A DNA stretch of 64,000 nt from an uncultured Acetatifactor sp. (GTDB taxonomy: Bacteria > Bacillota > Clostridia > Lachnospirales > Lachnospiraceae). How positions within the stretch are numbered: position 1 is the stretch's first letter; each line of letters starts with the position of its first letter. The stretch lies in assembly GCA_910580225.1 (NCBI GenBank), contig CAJTXE010000001.1, positions 62,001 through 126,000 on the forward strand, read 5' to 3'. Position numbers and translations under genes: made by a program. Of this stretch, positions 51,617-59,134 are shown piece by piece. A model generated the notes under the pieces. That model saw nothing but the letters and a program-made list of their open reading frames with translations. It ran no database searches and had not been told where the DNA came from.

Positions 51617-52159
51617 ATGAAAGTACTGTTCATCGGAAACAGCCATACCTATTTTAACGACATGCCCCATCTCTTCGCGGAGATCTGCCGGGAAAACCAT
51701 GCGGAGGTGGAAGTCACCATGCTGGCCCACGGCGGCAGGGGGTGGGATTTCCACCTGGAAGAGCCGGAGGTTAAGTTCAACATCCGCTATGGCGGCTATG
51801 ACGCGGTAGTCCTTCAGCACACCGCCCATCCCATGGGAGATCCGGATGTGATGGCCAGGAGCGGCAGGGAGCTGATCGCCTGGGTGCGGGAGGCGGGAGC
51901 CAGGCCCATTCTCTACATGACCTGGACCACCAAAGAGGACGGAGAAGCCGCCCAGAACGCCATGAGCAGTGCTTACCTGGCCCTTCAGCGGGAAACCGGC
52001 TGTGAAGTCGCCCCCGTAGGAGAAAACTGGTGGAAATACCACAGGGAGCACCCGGATACAGAATTGTATGCAGAAGACGGACAGCACGCCTCGGAGGCAG
52101 GCTCCCGGCTGGCAGCTGCCACCATTGCGGAAGTGTATCTGCAAAGGAAGCTGCATTAA
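51617..52159 (+). CDS. SGNH/GDSL-type hydrolase
   Basis: 180 residues, cytoplasmic. GNSHTYFNDMP carries the block-I nucleophile Ser; LAHGGRGWDFH is block II with Gly; and DGQHASEAGS is block V with the Asp-x-x-His pair. Block III would be VLQHTAHP. These enzymes cleave esters of sugars or small alcohols. AAGGAGG lies 9 bases before the ATG at 51617. It is followed by a short tandem repeat and stands alone. Confidence 0.82.
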   Translation: MKVLFIGNSHTYFNDMPHLFAEICRENHAEVEVTMLAHGGRGWDFHLEEPEVKFNIRYGGYDAVVLQHTAHPMGDPDVMARSGRELIAWVREAGARPILYMTWTTKEDGEAAQNAMSSAYLALQRETGCEVAPVGENWWKYHREHPDTELYAEDGQHASEAGSRLAAATIAEVYLQRKLH

Positions 52160-52160
52160 A

Positions 52161-52250
52161 CTGACCTAAACTGCTTTGTGCTGCCCTAAGCTGTTTTGAG
52201 CTGCCCTAAGCTGCTTTGAGCTGCTCTAAAATGCCCTAAGCTGTTTTGAG
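52161..52250 (+). repeat. Short tandem repeat, 20-bp period
   Basis: Units CTGCCCTAAGCTGTTTTGAG recur about four and a half times from 52161, with single-base variants and one half unit. Each unit is itself two related 10-mers. It lies just after the SGNH gene stop codon. Confidence 0.85.
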
Positions 52251-52326
52251 CTGCCTGCTCTGCCCTTTCCCTTAGCCAACTGCCATGCCTGCTCCATGCC
52301 CCATGCCATAACATGGCGGTTCCGGT

Positions 52327-53880
52327 TTATCCGGGTCTGTGGGCCAAAAAACGCAGATCATACAGAATGCCCTCCTCCACCCCGGCCGGAAGTCCCCCAC
52401 CACACTCCTCCAATGCGGAAAGAATGTCCCTGCGGAGGACTTCCGAAACCTGTGCGTACATAAAGCGGACCCGGATGCCCGACAGAACCTGATCGCCCTC
52501 CAGTTCCGGCATATCCCGCCTGTACAGCCGAAGCAGAAAGGGCAGCCTTTCCCAGGAACTCTCTGCCAACAGCAGCTTCAGCAAATATCTCCTCTGATGG
52601 GCATATTCCGCTTTTCGATATGCCTCGTAAATCCGCTGTGCTCCGAAATGAAACCCCTTTTTCCGGATGGACAGGAACGCTGCCCTGGACAGTTCAATCC
52701 GTTCCTCCAGAAGATACCCCCAGAGAAGTTCCTCATCCGAAAAATCTTCCTGACTGCCCAATGCCAGAAGAGTACATTTCAGAATGCTGCGCTCCGGTCT
52801 CTGGAGACAGTTTACCAGTGGGAGGACATTTCCCCTCCTGCTGTACTCCGCCAGACCCAGAATCGCGTTTTCGGGCCTGGAATCCTCCAGATGTCCCAGA
52901 TAATATTCCCGGATATCCGGTCCGCCATGCTTTTCCAGAATATAAACCACATATTCCCTGACGCCCCTGCTCTTGTCCAACAGCATCCTGTCCAGTCCCG
53001 GCCACCCCGATTTCAGCCGCTCATAACGATATTCCACCGCCATCCTCCGAACCTGCGCGGAGGTGTCCCAAAGGTACTGTTCCGCCCTCTCCGGCGTGCA
53101 GTCCGGATGGGAAAAGATTTTCCGGACCAGAAATCTTTTCAGGCAGGATTCTTTCTCCCTTTCCTGGCAGGCTTCCATTTCCTCAAGACTCCACAGCGCG
53201 CTGCCCACTGCCGTCCGGTACAGCGCCATGCGCACTGCAGATTCCATGCAGGATATCTCCCCCGGTTCTATTTCCTGCAGCACACGGGAAAGCTTTTCCT
53301 CTATCTGTTTCTCCAATGCCTGCATCCGGTCCTCTGTCCTGCGCCGTCCTGCCCGAAGGCGCTCAAATGCCGGAATGCTTTCCATCAGCTCTTTTGCGCC
53401 GCAGCCTGTTAAAAATTTGTCCAATACTACGTCTGCCGCGTCCCGCACCTGCTCCACCCAGTCATTCATTCTGGGAAAAATCCAGAACAGCATTCCCGGA
53501 TAACCTGCCATGGCAAGTACACATTTTTCCCGATAGTAGCCGTTGGGATGGAAAGAACCCAGAATCAGGACATACCTGCAGGCTTCCCCGGAAAGCACCT
53601 TTTGTATCCGTTCCGTGGACACCTCCTCCCAGTTGATTGACCATTCCAATGAAGTGTAAAACCCAAACCTCCGGCACAGCCCCAACAGCTGCAGATCTGT
53701 CATGGGTGACAGCTGCTGCCGCACCGCCTCCCCCGCACGCTTGATCAGTTGATCGTCCTGTGTGGCAAAAACACCGTAGACCGAGCGGAGCCGCCCCAGA
53801 TCTCCCCTTTCCAGTTTCTCTATTTCCCCTTCCATGATTTCCAGATATTCTTGATACCTGCTTCCGCTGTAAAAAATCAT
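52327..53880 (-). CDS. HEAT-like repeat protein of unknown function
   Basis: About 517 residues, almost entirely helical. Repeated blocks such as WDTSAQVRRMAVEYRYERLK and DKSRGVREYVVYILEKHG have the paired-helix spacing of HEAT/ARM scaffolds. There is no catalytic motif, signal peptide or membrane span. ATG at 53880 has AGGAGGG directly upstream and is preferred to the ATG at 53898. I do not recognise a named family. Such scaffolds often bind proteins or DNA (including HEAT-type glycosylases), but key residues of those enzymes are not apparent. Confidence 0.7.
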   Translation of the reverse strand: MIFYSGSRYQEYLEIMEGEIEKLERGDLGRLRSVYGVFATQDDQLIKRAGEAVRQQLSPMTDLQLLGLCRRFGFYTSLEWSINWEEVSTERIQKVLSGEACRYVLILGSFHPNGYYREKCVLAMAGYPGMLFWIFPRMNDWVEQVRDAADVVLDKFLTGCGAKELMESIPAFERLRAGRRRTEDRMQALEKQIEEKLSRVLQEIEPGEISCMESAVRMALYRTAVGSALWSLEEMEACQEREKESCLKRFLVRKIFSHPDCTPERAEQYLWDTSAQVRRMAVEYRYERLKSGWPGLDRMLLDKSRGVREYVVYILEKHGGPDIREYYLGHLEDSRPENAILGLAEYSRRGNVLPLVNCLQRPERSILKCTLLALGSQEDFSDEELLWGYLLEERIELSRAAFLSIRKKGFHFGAQRIYEAYRKAEYAHQRRYLLKLLLAESSWERLPFLLRLYRRDMPELEGDQVLSGIRVRFMYAQVSEVLRRDILSALEECGGGLPAGVEEGILYDLRFLAHRPG

Positions 53881-54148
53881 TTCGTCCCTCCTGGCCATAC
53901 CTGCTGCAGACTTTCATTCCCGCAACTTGCCTCCGGTTATGGGCATCATAAGCCCCTGAACTCACTTTCCGCCCCGGGAAATCCTTCTTCCTATCCGGGA
54001 AATTCAGTCCCTTGCCGTAAAGGGCGATACCCGCATCCCCCAGGTGCCGCGCCTTGCCTTTTCGCCCGGTTTTCTCCGCCCAATGCCCAAAATGAACTCC
54101 CGCCCCGAAAACCAGACAGGTCAGTTGGCCGCCGGGTTTTCTGCAGGT

Positions 54149-54607
54149 TCAGGTCTCTTCCCAAAACGCCACATCCTTATTATAAACCGTCAGAAATGTC
54201 CCCCTGCCTTTCCCGGCGGGCCTAAACAGCACCCATTGTTCAAGCGCTTCCTCATAATGGGGCCAGGCGTTTGCCACCAGACATTCAATCATGACGCCGT
54301 TATCCAGTTGGATGCACAGATCATGCCAGGGACTCACCCTGACGGAAACCACACTGCCGCCCAGGATTTCGTCATGGAATCTTTTCAGGTTAAACCATTC
54401 GTCATTATGGGTACTTTCCGCCTGGTCCCAGGACTGATAATCCAATGTGGTCACAAGGATGTCGTTATTTTTGATTATCCTGGAACATCCCATACCGTGC
54501 AGTACAAGCTCTCCAAAGCCGAAATCCAGAATTTCCGCCTCGCAGCAAAGATAAAGCAGTTGTCTTCCCACAAGGGAGTTTACGAACTCCATGACCCGCT
54601 CATCCAT
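54149..54607 (-). CDS. Conserved-looking small protein of unknown function
   Basis: About 152 residues, cytoplasmic, rich in beta strands. FVNSLVGRQLLYLCCEAEIL begins a fold that ends SVVSVRVSPWHDLCIQLDNG and VMIECLVANA. The general pattern recalls small proteins such as DUF6188 or immunity proteins, where a short beta sheet ends with IELDNG-like strands; this is not a firm match. ATG at 54607 follows GAGGAGGGG. Together with the HEAT-like gene it forms a small minus-strand group of orphans. Confidence 0.6.
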   Translation of the reverse strand: MDERVMEFVNSLVGRQLLYLCCEAEILDFGFGELVLHGMGCSRIIKNNDILVTTLDYQSWDQAESTHNDEWFNLKRFHDEILGGSVVSVRVSPWHDLCIQLDNGVMIECLVANAWPHYEEALEQWVLFRPAGKGRGTFLTVYNKDVAFWEET

Positions 54608-54701
54608 ACGAAAATTCCCCTCCTCTGTATTCCTTCTCATCCTGCCCAAGCTTCCATTCCCTTGTCAGCCATCAAATTCTGGAATAAAAAATGTCAGTTA
54701 T

Positions 54702-55337
54702 TTATAGCGTGTCATTTATAGTCAATGAGATATAACTGAGAGTTCCGCGGGGAATGTCAGTTCCTTTTTCAAGCAGGGCCACCAGACCCCGGATGGTATC
54801 CTCCGAATCTTCCGCGGTGGCGGATAGGAACGTATTGTTCAGCTTTACGGCAAGCACGATGAGGACGATCTCGGCAAGGGCGGCCGGGTAGTCAAAATGA
54901 ATATCACCGGCAGAGATTCCCTGGTTAATGATTTCGGTCAGGCTGGGTTTCAGTTCGGCAATCAGATGATTCATATACTTCAGGTGCAGGAATGCGGTGT
55001 CCTGGATGCTGGTTCCTGTGCCGGAGGCTGTATTGTTGTGATTTAGGAAGGCAGCAGAAGAGCTGCGGCAGGCCTGCAGAATCATGGCCATGCGGATAAA
55101 AGGTGAAATCTCTGTCTGGCTGGCGAGCGCTTTCGCTGTTTTCAGGGGTTGCTCATAATTTCGCTCAATGAGCGCATCCAGGATGGCATCTTTCGAGGGA
55201 AAGTAATAGTAAATGCTTCCCTTTCCCATTCCGGCTTTTTTCGCAATATCGCTGACTGATATATTCTGTATCGTCTGGTCTTCCAGAAGCTGGTGAAGCG
55301 CATCTAAAATTCTGTCATATTTCTTTCCGTCCGGCAT
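54702..55337 (-). CDS. TetR family transcriptional repressor
   Basis: 211 residues. The N-terminal HTH (ILDALHQLLEDQTIQNISVS followed by DIAKKAGMGKGSIYYYFPSK) is canonical TetR. The C-terminal helical domain (about 65-211) is the ligand pocket. It is divergent from the SCP2-to-ligase operon, and two matching palindromes overlap that operon's promoter. Control of the operon in response to a lipid or acyl product is therefore the simplest reading. A start with GGGAGGTACC is plausible upstream of the ATG. Confidence 0.9.
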   Translation of the reverse strand: MPDGKKYDRILDALHQLLEDQTIQNISVSDIAKKAGMGKGSIYYYFPSKDAILDALIERNYEQPLKTAKALASQTEISPFIRMAMILQACRSSSAAFLNHNNTASGTGTSIQDTAFLHLKYMNHLIAELKPSLTEIINQGISAGDIHFDYPAALAEIVLIVLAVKLNNTFLSATAEDSEDTIRGLVALLEKGTDIPRGTLSYISLTINDTL

Positions 55338-55535
55338 ATGGTACCTCCCTGCAAGTATGATGGCCTCGGCTGCCTGGTTTTCGGCAGACTTTGCGGGAGT
55401 GTCAGGAACTGAGGACTTCCGCTTATTTCTGCCAGTCTATCGTATTTGATGATAACATAAACCTGGTTGGGGAACAATTGTGAATAGTGCTATAAAAGGA
55501 GGCTGTTATCCGGAACAAATTGGAGAAACAGACAG

Positions 55536-55565
55536 TTGACCAATGGTCGAAAAGTGTGGTAGAGT
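55536..55565 (+). promoter_or_regulatory. Promoter of the SCP2-ACP-ligase operon, overlapping operator 1
   Basis: TTGACC (55536-55541), 18 bases, TAGAGT (55560-55565). The -35 lies inside the palindrome TTGACCAATGGTCGA (55536-55550), so a bound TetR dimer would exclude polymerase. Confidence 0.65.
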
Positions 55566-55580
55566 GTCCTTGTAAATGAA

Positions 55581-55595
55581 TCGACTGACGGTCGA
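55581..55595 (+). promoter_or_regulatory. TetR-type operator 2
   Basis: TCGACTGACGGTCGA, the same TYGACNNANGGTCGA form as operator 1, centred 45 bp downstream of it and just after the expected transcription start. Confidence 0.65.
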
Positions 55596-55630
55596 ATGAC
55601 GCGATGTAACAAGAGTTCAGGAGGAAAACG

Positions 55631-56068
55631 ATGACTTACGCAGATTTTTTTTACGAGATCAAAGGAAAATTTATGGGAGCTGATGTAAGCGACATACACG
55701 AGCACCTTGCTTTTCAATTCAACATTGAGGATCCGGAAGCAGGCGGTGCTTTTTATGTGGAAGTGAAGGAAGGTGTGCTGTATGTAGAGCCTTATGAGTA
55801 TTATGACAGGGATGCCATGTTTATCTGTGCCCCTGATGTGCTGCTTAAGATTGCAGACGGGGAGATGGATCCGGTGGCTGCGTTCACTGCCCAGAAGCTT
55901 CGGGTGGAGGGAAATATTGAGAAGGCGCTGCGGCTAAAGGAGATCATCGAACTGAAGCGCGCTGCCATGCAGAAGGAAAAAAGTGTTGCCAGAAAGGCCG
56001 CCGATAAGGTAGTGGACACCGTAGTTAAGGCTGCCGCAAAGAAGGCCGCCGGAAAAGAGAAGAAGTAG
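55631..56068 (+). CDS. SCP2 sterol-carrier-type lipid-binding protein
   Basis: 145 residues. The SCP2 fold (about 3-115) shows HEHLAFQFNIEDPEAGGAFY, VEVKEGVLYVEPYEYYDRD and ADGEMDPVAAFTAQKLRVEG, typical of the bacterial SCP2 family that binds acyl chains or other lipids. A C-terminal tail of about 30 residues is rich in Lys and Ala (VVKAAAKKAAGKEKK) and could be an amphipathic, membrane- or nucleic-acid-binding helix. GGAGG precedes the ATG. It is the first gene of the TetR-controlled operon, 13 bases before the hydrolase gene. Confidence 0.87.
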   Translation: MTYADFFYEIKGKFMGADVSDIHEHLAFQFNIEDPEAGGAFYVEVKEGVLYVEPYEYYDRDAMFICAPDVLLKIADGEMDPVAAFTAQKLRVEGNIEKALRLKEIIELKRAAMQKEKSVARKAADKVVDTVVKAAAKKAAGKEKK

Positions 56069-56081
56069 AGAAAGGTGAACC

Positions 56082-57062
56082 ATGGGGATATTGAAAAAGA
56101 TCGCCGCAGCGGCAGGATTGCTGGCAGCGGCAGGCGTGGGGGAAACCTTATATTTTTATAACAGGACAATGAAGCGCGGAAATGCGAAGACAGAGCGGAC
56201 GACAAAGATGTCAGGCACGGACTGGGAGAAATATTTTCCGCTGATGGAAGAGAGAAAGGGATTCGTACTGGCACAGACTCACCGGGACGTGTATCTTACC
56301 TCTTTTGACGGGCTGAAGCTTCACGCCACCTACTTTCCCGGAACGGAAGGCGGGGAAAGGGCTTCGGGGGAGAATGGCTCCGGCGGCAGGAAAGCCGTCA
56401 TCTGCTTTCACGGCTATACAGGAGAGGGGCTCAGCAATCACATCGCCATAGCGGACTATTTTTTGAAACAGGGTTATGCCATGCTGATGCCGGATGCCAG
56501 GGCCCACGGCGGAAGCGAGGGAGAATACATCGGTTTCGGCTGCCTGGACAGAAAGGACGCCCTTGCCTGGATCAATTGGATGATACAGGAGTGTGGAGAG
56601 GATGTGAAGATTATGCTACACGGCACATCCATGGGAGGTGCGACGGTGCTGATGACAAGCGGACTGGAATTGCCTGTGAATGTAAAGGGAATTATCTCGG
56701 ACTGTGGATTTACCTCTCCCAAGGAGGTGTTTACCCATGTGCTGAATCATATGTATCACCTGCCCGCATTCCCGGCTATCCAGGGTGCAGACCTGCTCAA
56801 TAAAAAGCTGGCTGGCTACGGAATGGACGAATGCAATGCCAAATATGAGGTACGGAAGGCAAAGGTGCCGATTCTGTTCATCCATGGTTCTGCGGATACT
56901 TTTGTACCATGCAGCATGTGCCATGAAATTTATGACAATTGTGCTTCGCCTAAGCGTAAGCTAATCATTGAAGGGGCTGCTCATGCGGAGAGCTATTATA
57001 AAGATATGGAAACCTATGAGAAGGCAATGACGGCATTTGCGGAGGAAGTCATGGAAGCATAG
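56082..57062 (+). CDS. Membrane-anchored alpha/beta hydrolase
   Basis: 326 residues. A hydrophobic N-terminus (ILKKIAAAAGLLAAAGVGE) is a weak anchor or signal. The alpha/beta hydrolase core has the oxyanion region FHGYTGEG, nucleophile Ser in GTSMGGA, acid Asp in HGSADTFVP and His in GAAHAESY. It resembles YqkD/BAAT-like serine hydrolases. A Gly/Ser/Glu-rich insertion (about nt 56340-56390) sits before the first core strand. In this operon it may release a thioester- or ester-bound acyl product or act on a lipid. The next gene follows after 49 bases. Confidence 0.88.
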   Translation: MGILKKIAAAAGLLAAAGVGETLYFYNRTMKRGNAKTERTTKMSGTDWEKYFPLMEERKGFVLAQTHRDVYLTSFDGLKLHATYFPGTEGGERASGENGSGGRKAVICFHGYTGEGLSNHIAIADYFLKQGYAMLMPDARAHGGSEGEYIGFGCLDRKDALAWINWMIQECGEDVKIMLHGTSMGGATVLMTSGLELPVNVKGIISDCGFTSPKEVFTHVLNHMYHLPAFPAIQGADLLNKKLAGYGMDECNAKYEVRKAKVPILFIHGSADTFVPCSMCHEIYDNCASPKRKLIIEGAAHAESYYKDMETYEKAMTAFAEEVMEA

Positions 57063-57111
57063 CAGCAGGAAGAAGAGACAGATGCCTGGAAATTCGGGAA
57101 GGGAGTATATT

Positions 57112-58515
57112 ATGAAGACTAGAAAAGGTTACAAGACATACCCGCTGACAGTGGCGCAGAAATTCCACAATTACTATGCCCAGTACTGCCCGGGAAAAGA
57201 GATTCTGAATGTGGGAACGAGCCTGACCATTGAATTCGAGCTTAACCTGGACGAGCTGCGGAAGGCCATCTACAAGGCATACGACAGGTGCGAGTCCATG
57301 CGGGCCCGGCTTGCCTATGATAAGAAAGAGAAAGAATGGTATCAGTATATCGTGGAAAAGGAAGACCGGGAGATCGAATTTGTTGATTTCACCGGGAAAA
57401 CCATGGAGGAGGCGGAAAGCCAGATGACGGCCTGGACCCGGGTTCCTTTTGACAAAGAAGACGCTCCCATGAACAGGGTCGTGATCATCAGGACGCCGGA
57501 CAATTTTGAGGGAATGTTTATTGTGGGGGACCACAGGTTTCTGGATGCCCAGTCTCTCATCGGCTTTCTGAAAGATGTGATCGAACTGTACTGCAATGCC
57601 AACTTTGAAAACATTCCCTATCCTGCGGATATGCGGTCTTACACGGAGCAGGTGGAAAAGGATCTGGCTTATGAAGCTGGCAGTAAGGCACAGGCCAGGG
57701 ACCGGGCCTTCTTCCGCAGACTGATCGAGGAATCCGAACCCATTTACAATGGAATCGAAGGCCCGGAAAAACTGGAGGCGGCAAGAAAAGCAGCAGGCAA
57801 CCCGAACCTTAAGGCAGGACCCACCGGGTCGGACAGTTTTGCGGCAGCCATAGACATTTTTCATCTGGAGGAGGAGCCCACCAGACGGCTTATGTCCTTC
57901 TGTGAACAGCAGCATGTGTCCCTGCAGTGTCTGCTCATTATGGGGATCCGTACCTGCCTGCAGAAGCTGAACAACTGTGACGATGTGTCCATGCAGGTGG
58001 CTTATGCGCGCAGGGCCACCCTTCAGGAGAAGAAGTCCGGCGGCACCCGGATTCACTGTTTTCCTTTCCGCACCGTACTTTCGGAGGAGAAAACCTTTCT
58101 CCAGGGAATCCATGAGATTCGCGATAAGCAGAATGAGGTGTTCCGCTATGTGAATTTCAACCCGGCAGAGTATCTTTCCTACAGAGGCGAGTATTATCAG
58201 ACGCCCCGGGGATTGGGATATGAGACCATATCCCTGACTTATCAGCCAGCAACCCTGCGGGAAAAGGGACTCACGGATCTGGGCGGCATCCGGTACAAGA
58301 CCAAGAGATACTGCAACGGCTATTATTCGGACGGTCTGTATCTTACGGTGATGCACAGAGCCGAGGACAACGGCCTGGATTTCAGTTTTGAGCATCAGAC
58401 AAAGGCATATACCAGGGAGCAGCTGGAATATTTTTACTATTATATTTGTAAGATTATGTTCAAGGGTGCGGAGAGTCCGAACCTGAAGATTGGGGATATC
58501 ATTAAGTTGATTTAA
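57112..58515 (+). CDS. Stand-alone condensation-domain acyltransferase
   Basis: 467 residues, the size of a single nonribosomal peptide synthetase condensation domain and nothing else. PLTVAQKFHNYYAQ is the starting motif. The catalytic HHxxxDG motif reads GDHRFLDA (His141, Asp145), so the catalytic His and Asp stay but the first His is Asp and the Gly is Ala. The C-terminal half has further chloramphenicol-acetyltransferase-like strands. Such proteins join an acyl or aminoacyl group from a carrier protein to an amine or alcohol. AGGGAG precedes the ATG at 57112. Carrier protein and ligase genes follow, so it probably uses that acyl-ACP. Confidence 0.85.
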   Translation: MKTRKGYKTYPLTVAQKFHNYYAQYCPGKEILNVGTSLTIEFELNLDELRKAIYKAYDRCESMRARLAYDKKEKEWYQYIVEKEDREIEFVDFTGKTMEEAESQMTAWTRVPFDKEDAPMNRVVIIRTPDNFEGMFIVGDHRFLDAQSLIGFLKDVIELYCNANFENIPYPADMRSYTEQVEKDLAYEAGSKAQARDRAFFRRLIEESEPIYNGIEGPEKLEAARKAAGNPNLKAGPTGSDSFAAAIDIFHLEEEPTRRLMSFCEQQHVSLQCLLIMGIRTCLQKLNNCDDVSMQVAYARRATLQEKKSGGTRIHCFPFRTVLSEEKTFLQGIHEIRDKQNEVFRYVNFNPAEYLSYRGEYYQTPRGLGYETISLTYQPATLREKGLTDLGGIRYKTKRYCNGYYSDGLYLTVMHRAEDNGLDFSFEHQTKAYTREQLEYFYYYICKIMFKGAESPNLKIGDIIKLI

Positions 58516-58653
58516 GAAACCCGCCATAGAGCGGAAGCCTGTTCCTATAAGCGATTCCCGGACAGCGAATAACAGCGCTCTGTGCACCGGGCAGGATAAC
58601 ACAGAGCAGAGGCTTGTGGACACATAAACTGCACAGGCGGAAAGGATGACAAA

Positions 58654-58878
58654 ATGTTTGATCAATTGACAGAAATCATTGTAAATTATGTTGAGGTGAA
58701 AAGAGAGGATATCAGGCCGGAATCCCGTTTTATTGAAGATCTGGGATTTACCTCGTTTGATTTCATGAGCATGTTGGGCGAGGTAGAGGATGTACTGGAC
58801 GTGGAGATTAATGCAGAGAAGGCAGCCAATATCCGTACCGTGCAGGAAGCGGTGGATTACCTGTCAGAACTGGCGTAA
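58654..58878 (+). CDS. Acyl carrier protein
   Basis: 74 residues, acidic, four-helix ACP fold. The phosphopantetheine site reads DLGFTSFDFMSM with Ser34; the usual DSL is TSF. This form is seen in dedicated carrier proteins of secondary pathways, and differs from the housekeeping ACP. GGAAAGGA precedes the ATG. It sits between the condensation protein and the ligase, so it likely carries the activated acyl group between them. No phosphopantetheinyl transferase is in the window. Confidence 0.9.
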   Translation: MFDQLTEIIVNYVEVKREDIRPESRFIEDLGFTSFDFMSMLGEVEDVLDVEINAEKAANIRTVQEAVDYLSELA

Positions 58879-59134
58879 GCATCATCTTGAAATCATCTGT
58901 GCATTTCGTAATCCGGCGGCGGGATCTGTCTGTGAAAATCTACGGCAGCCTGGCTCCGGTATCGGGTCTATGCTGCAGTTCCTGTGAGGACAGCAGGCCG
59001 GGTTACCCGGAAGGGAATGCACAGGTGAACCAGGCAGAAAAAGGAGTTTTTGTAGGGAAGGAAAGACGGGTTCAAAATTGAAAACCGTTTCCTGTCAGGG
59101 AAGGTTACAACGGCAGATGGGGAGGAAAAAGCAG

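Noticed and set aside
52161..52250. CRISPR array
   Set aside because: Units are contiguous with no unique spacers, and no cas gene is in the window.
57049..58665. A 538-codon open frame on the minus strand opposite the condensation gene
   Set aside because: Antisense shadow; the plus-strand protein shows clear domain motifs and a proper start.
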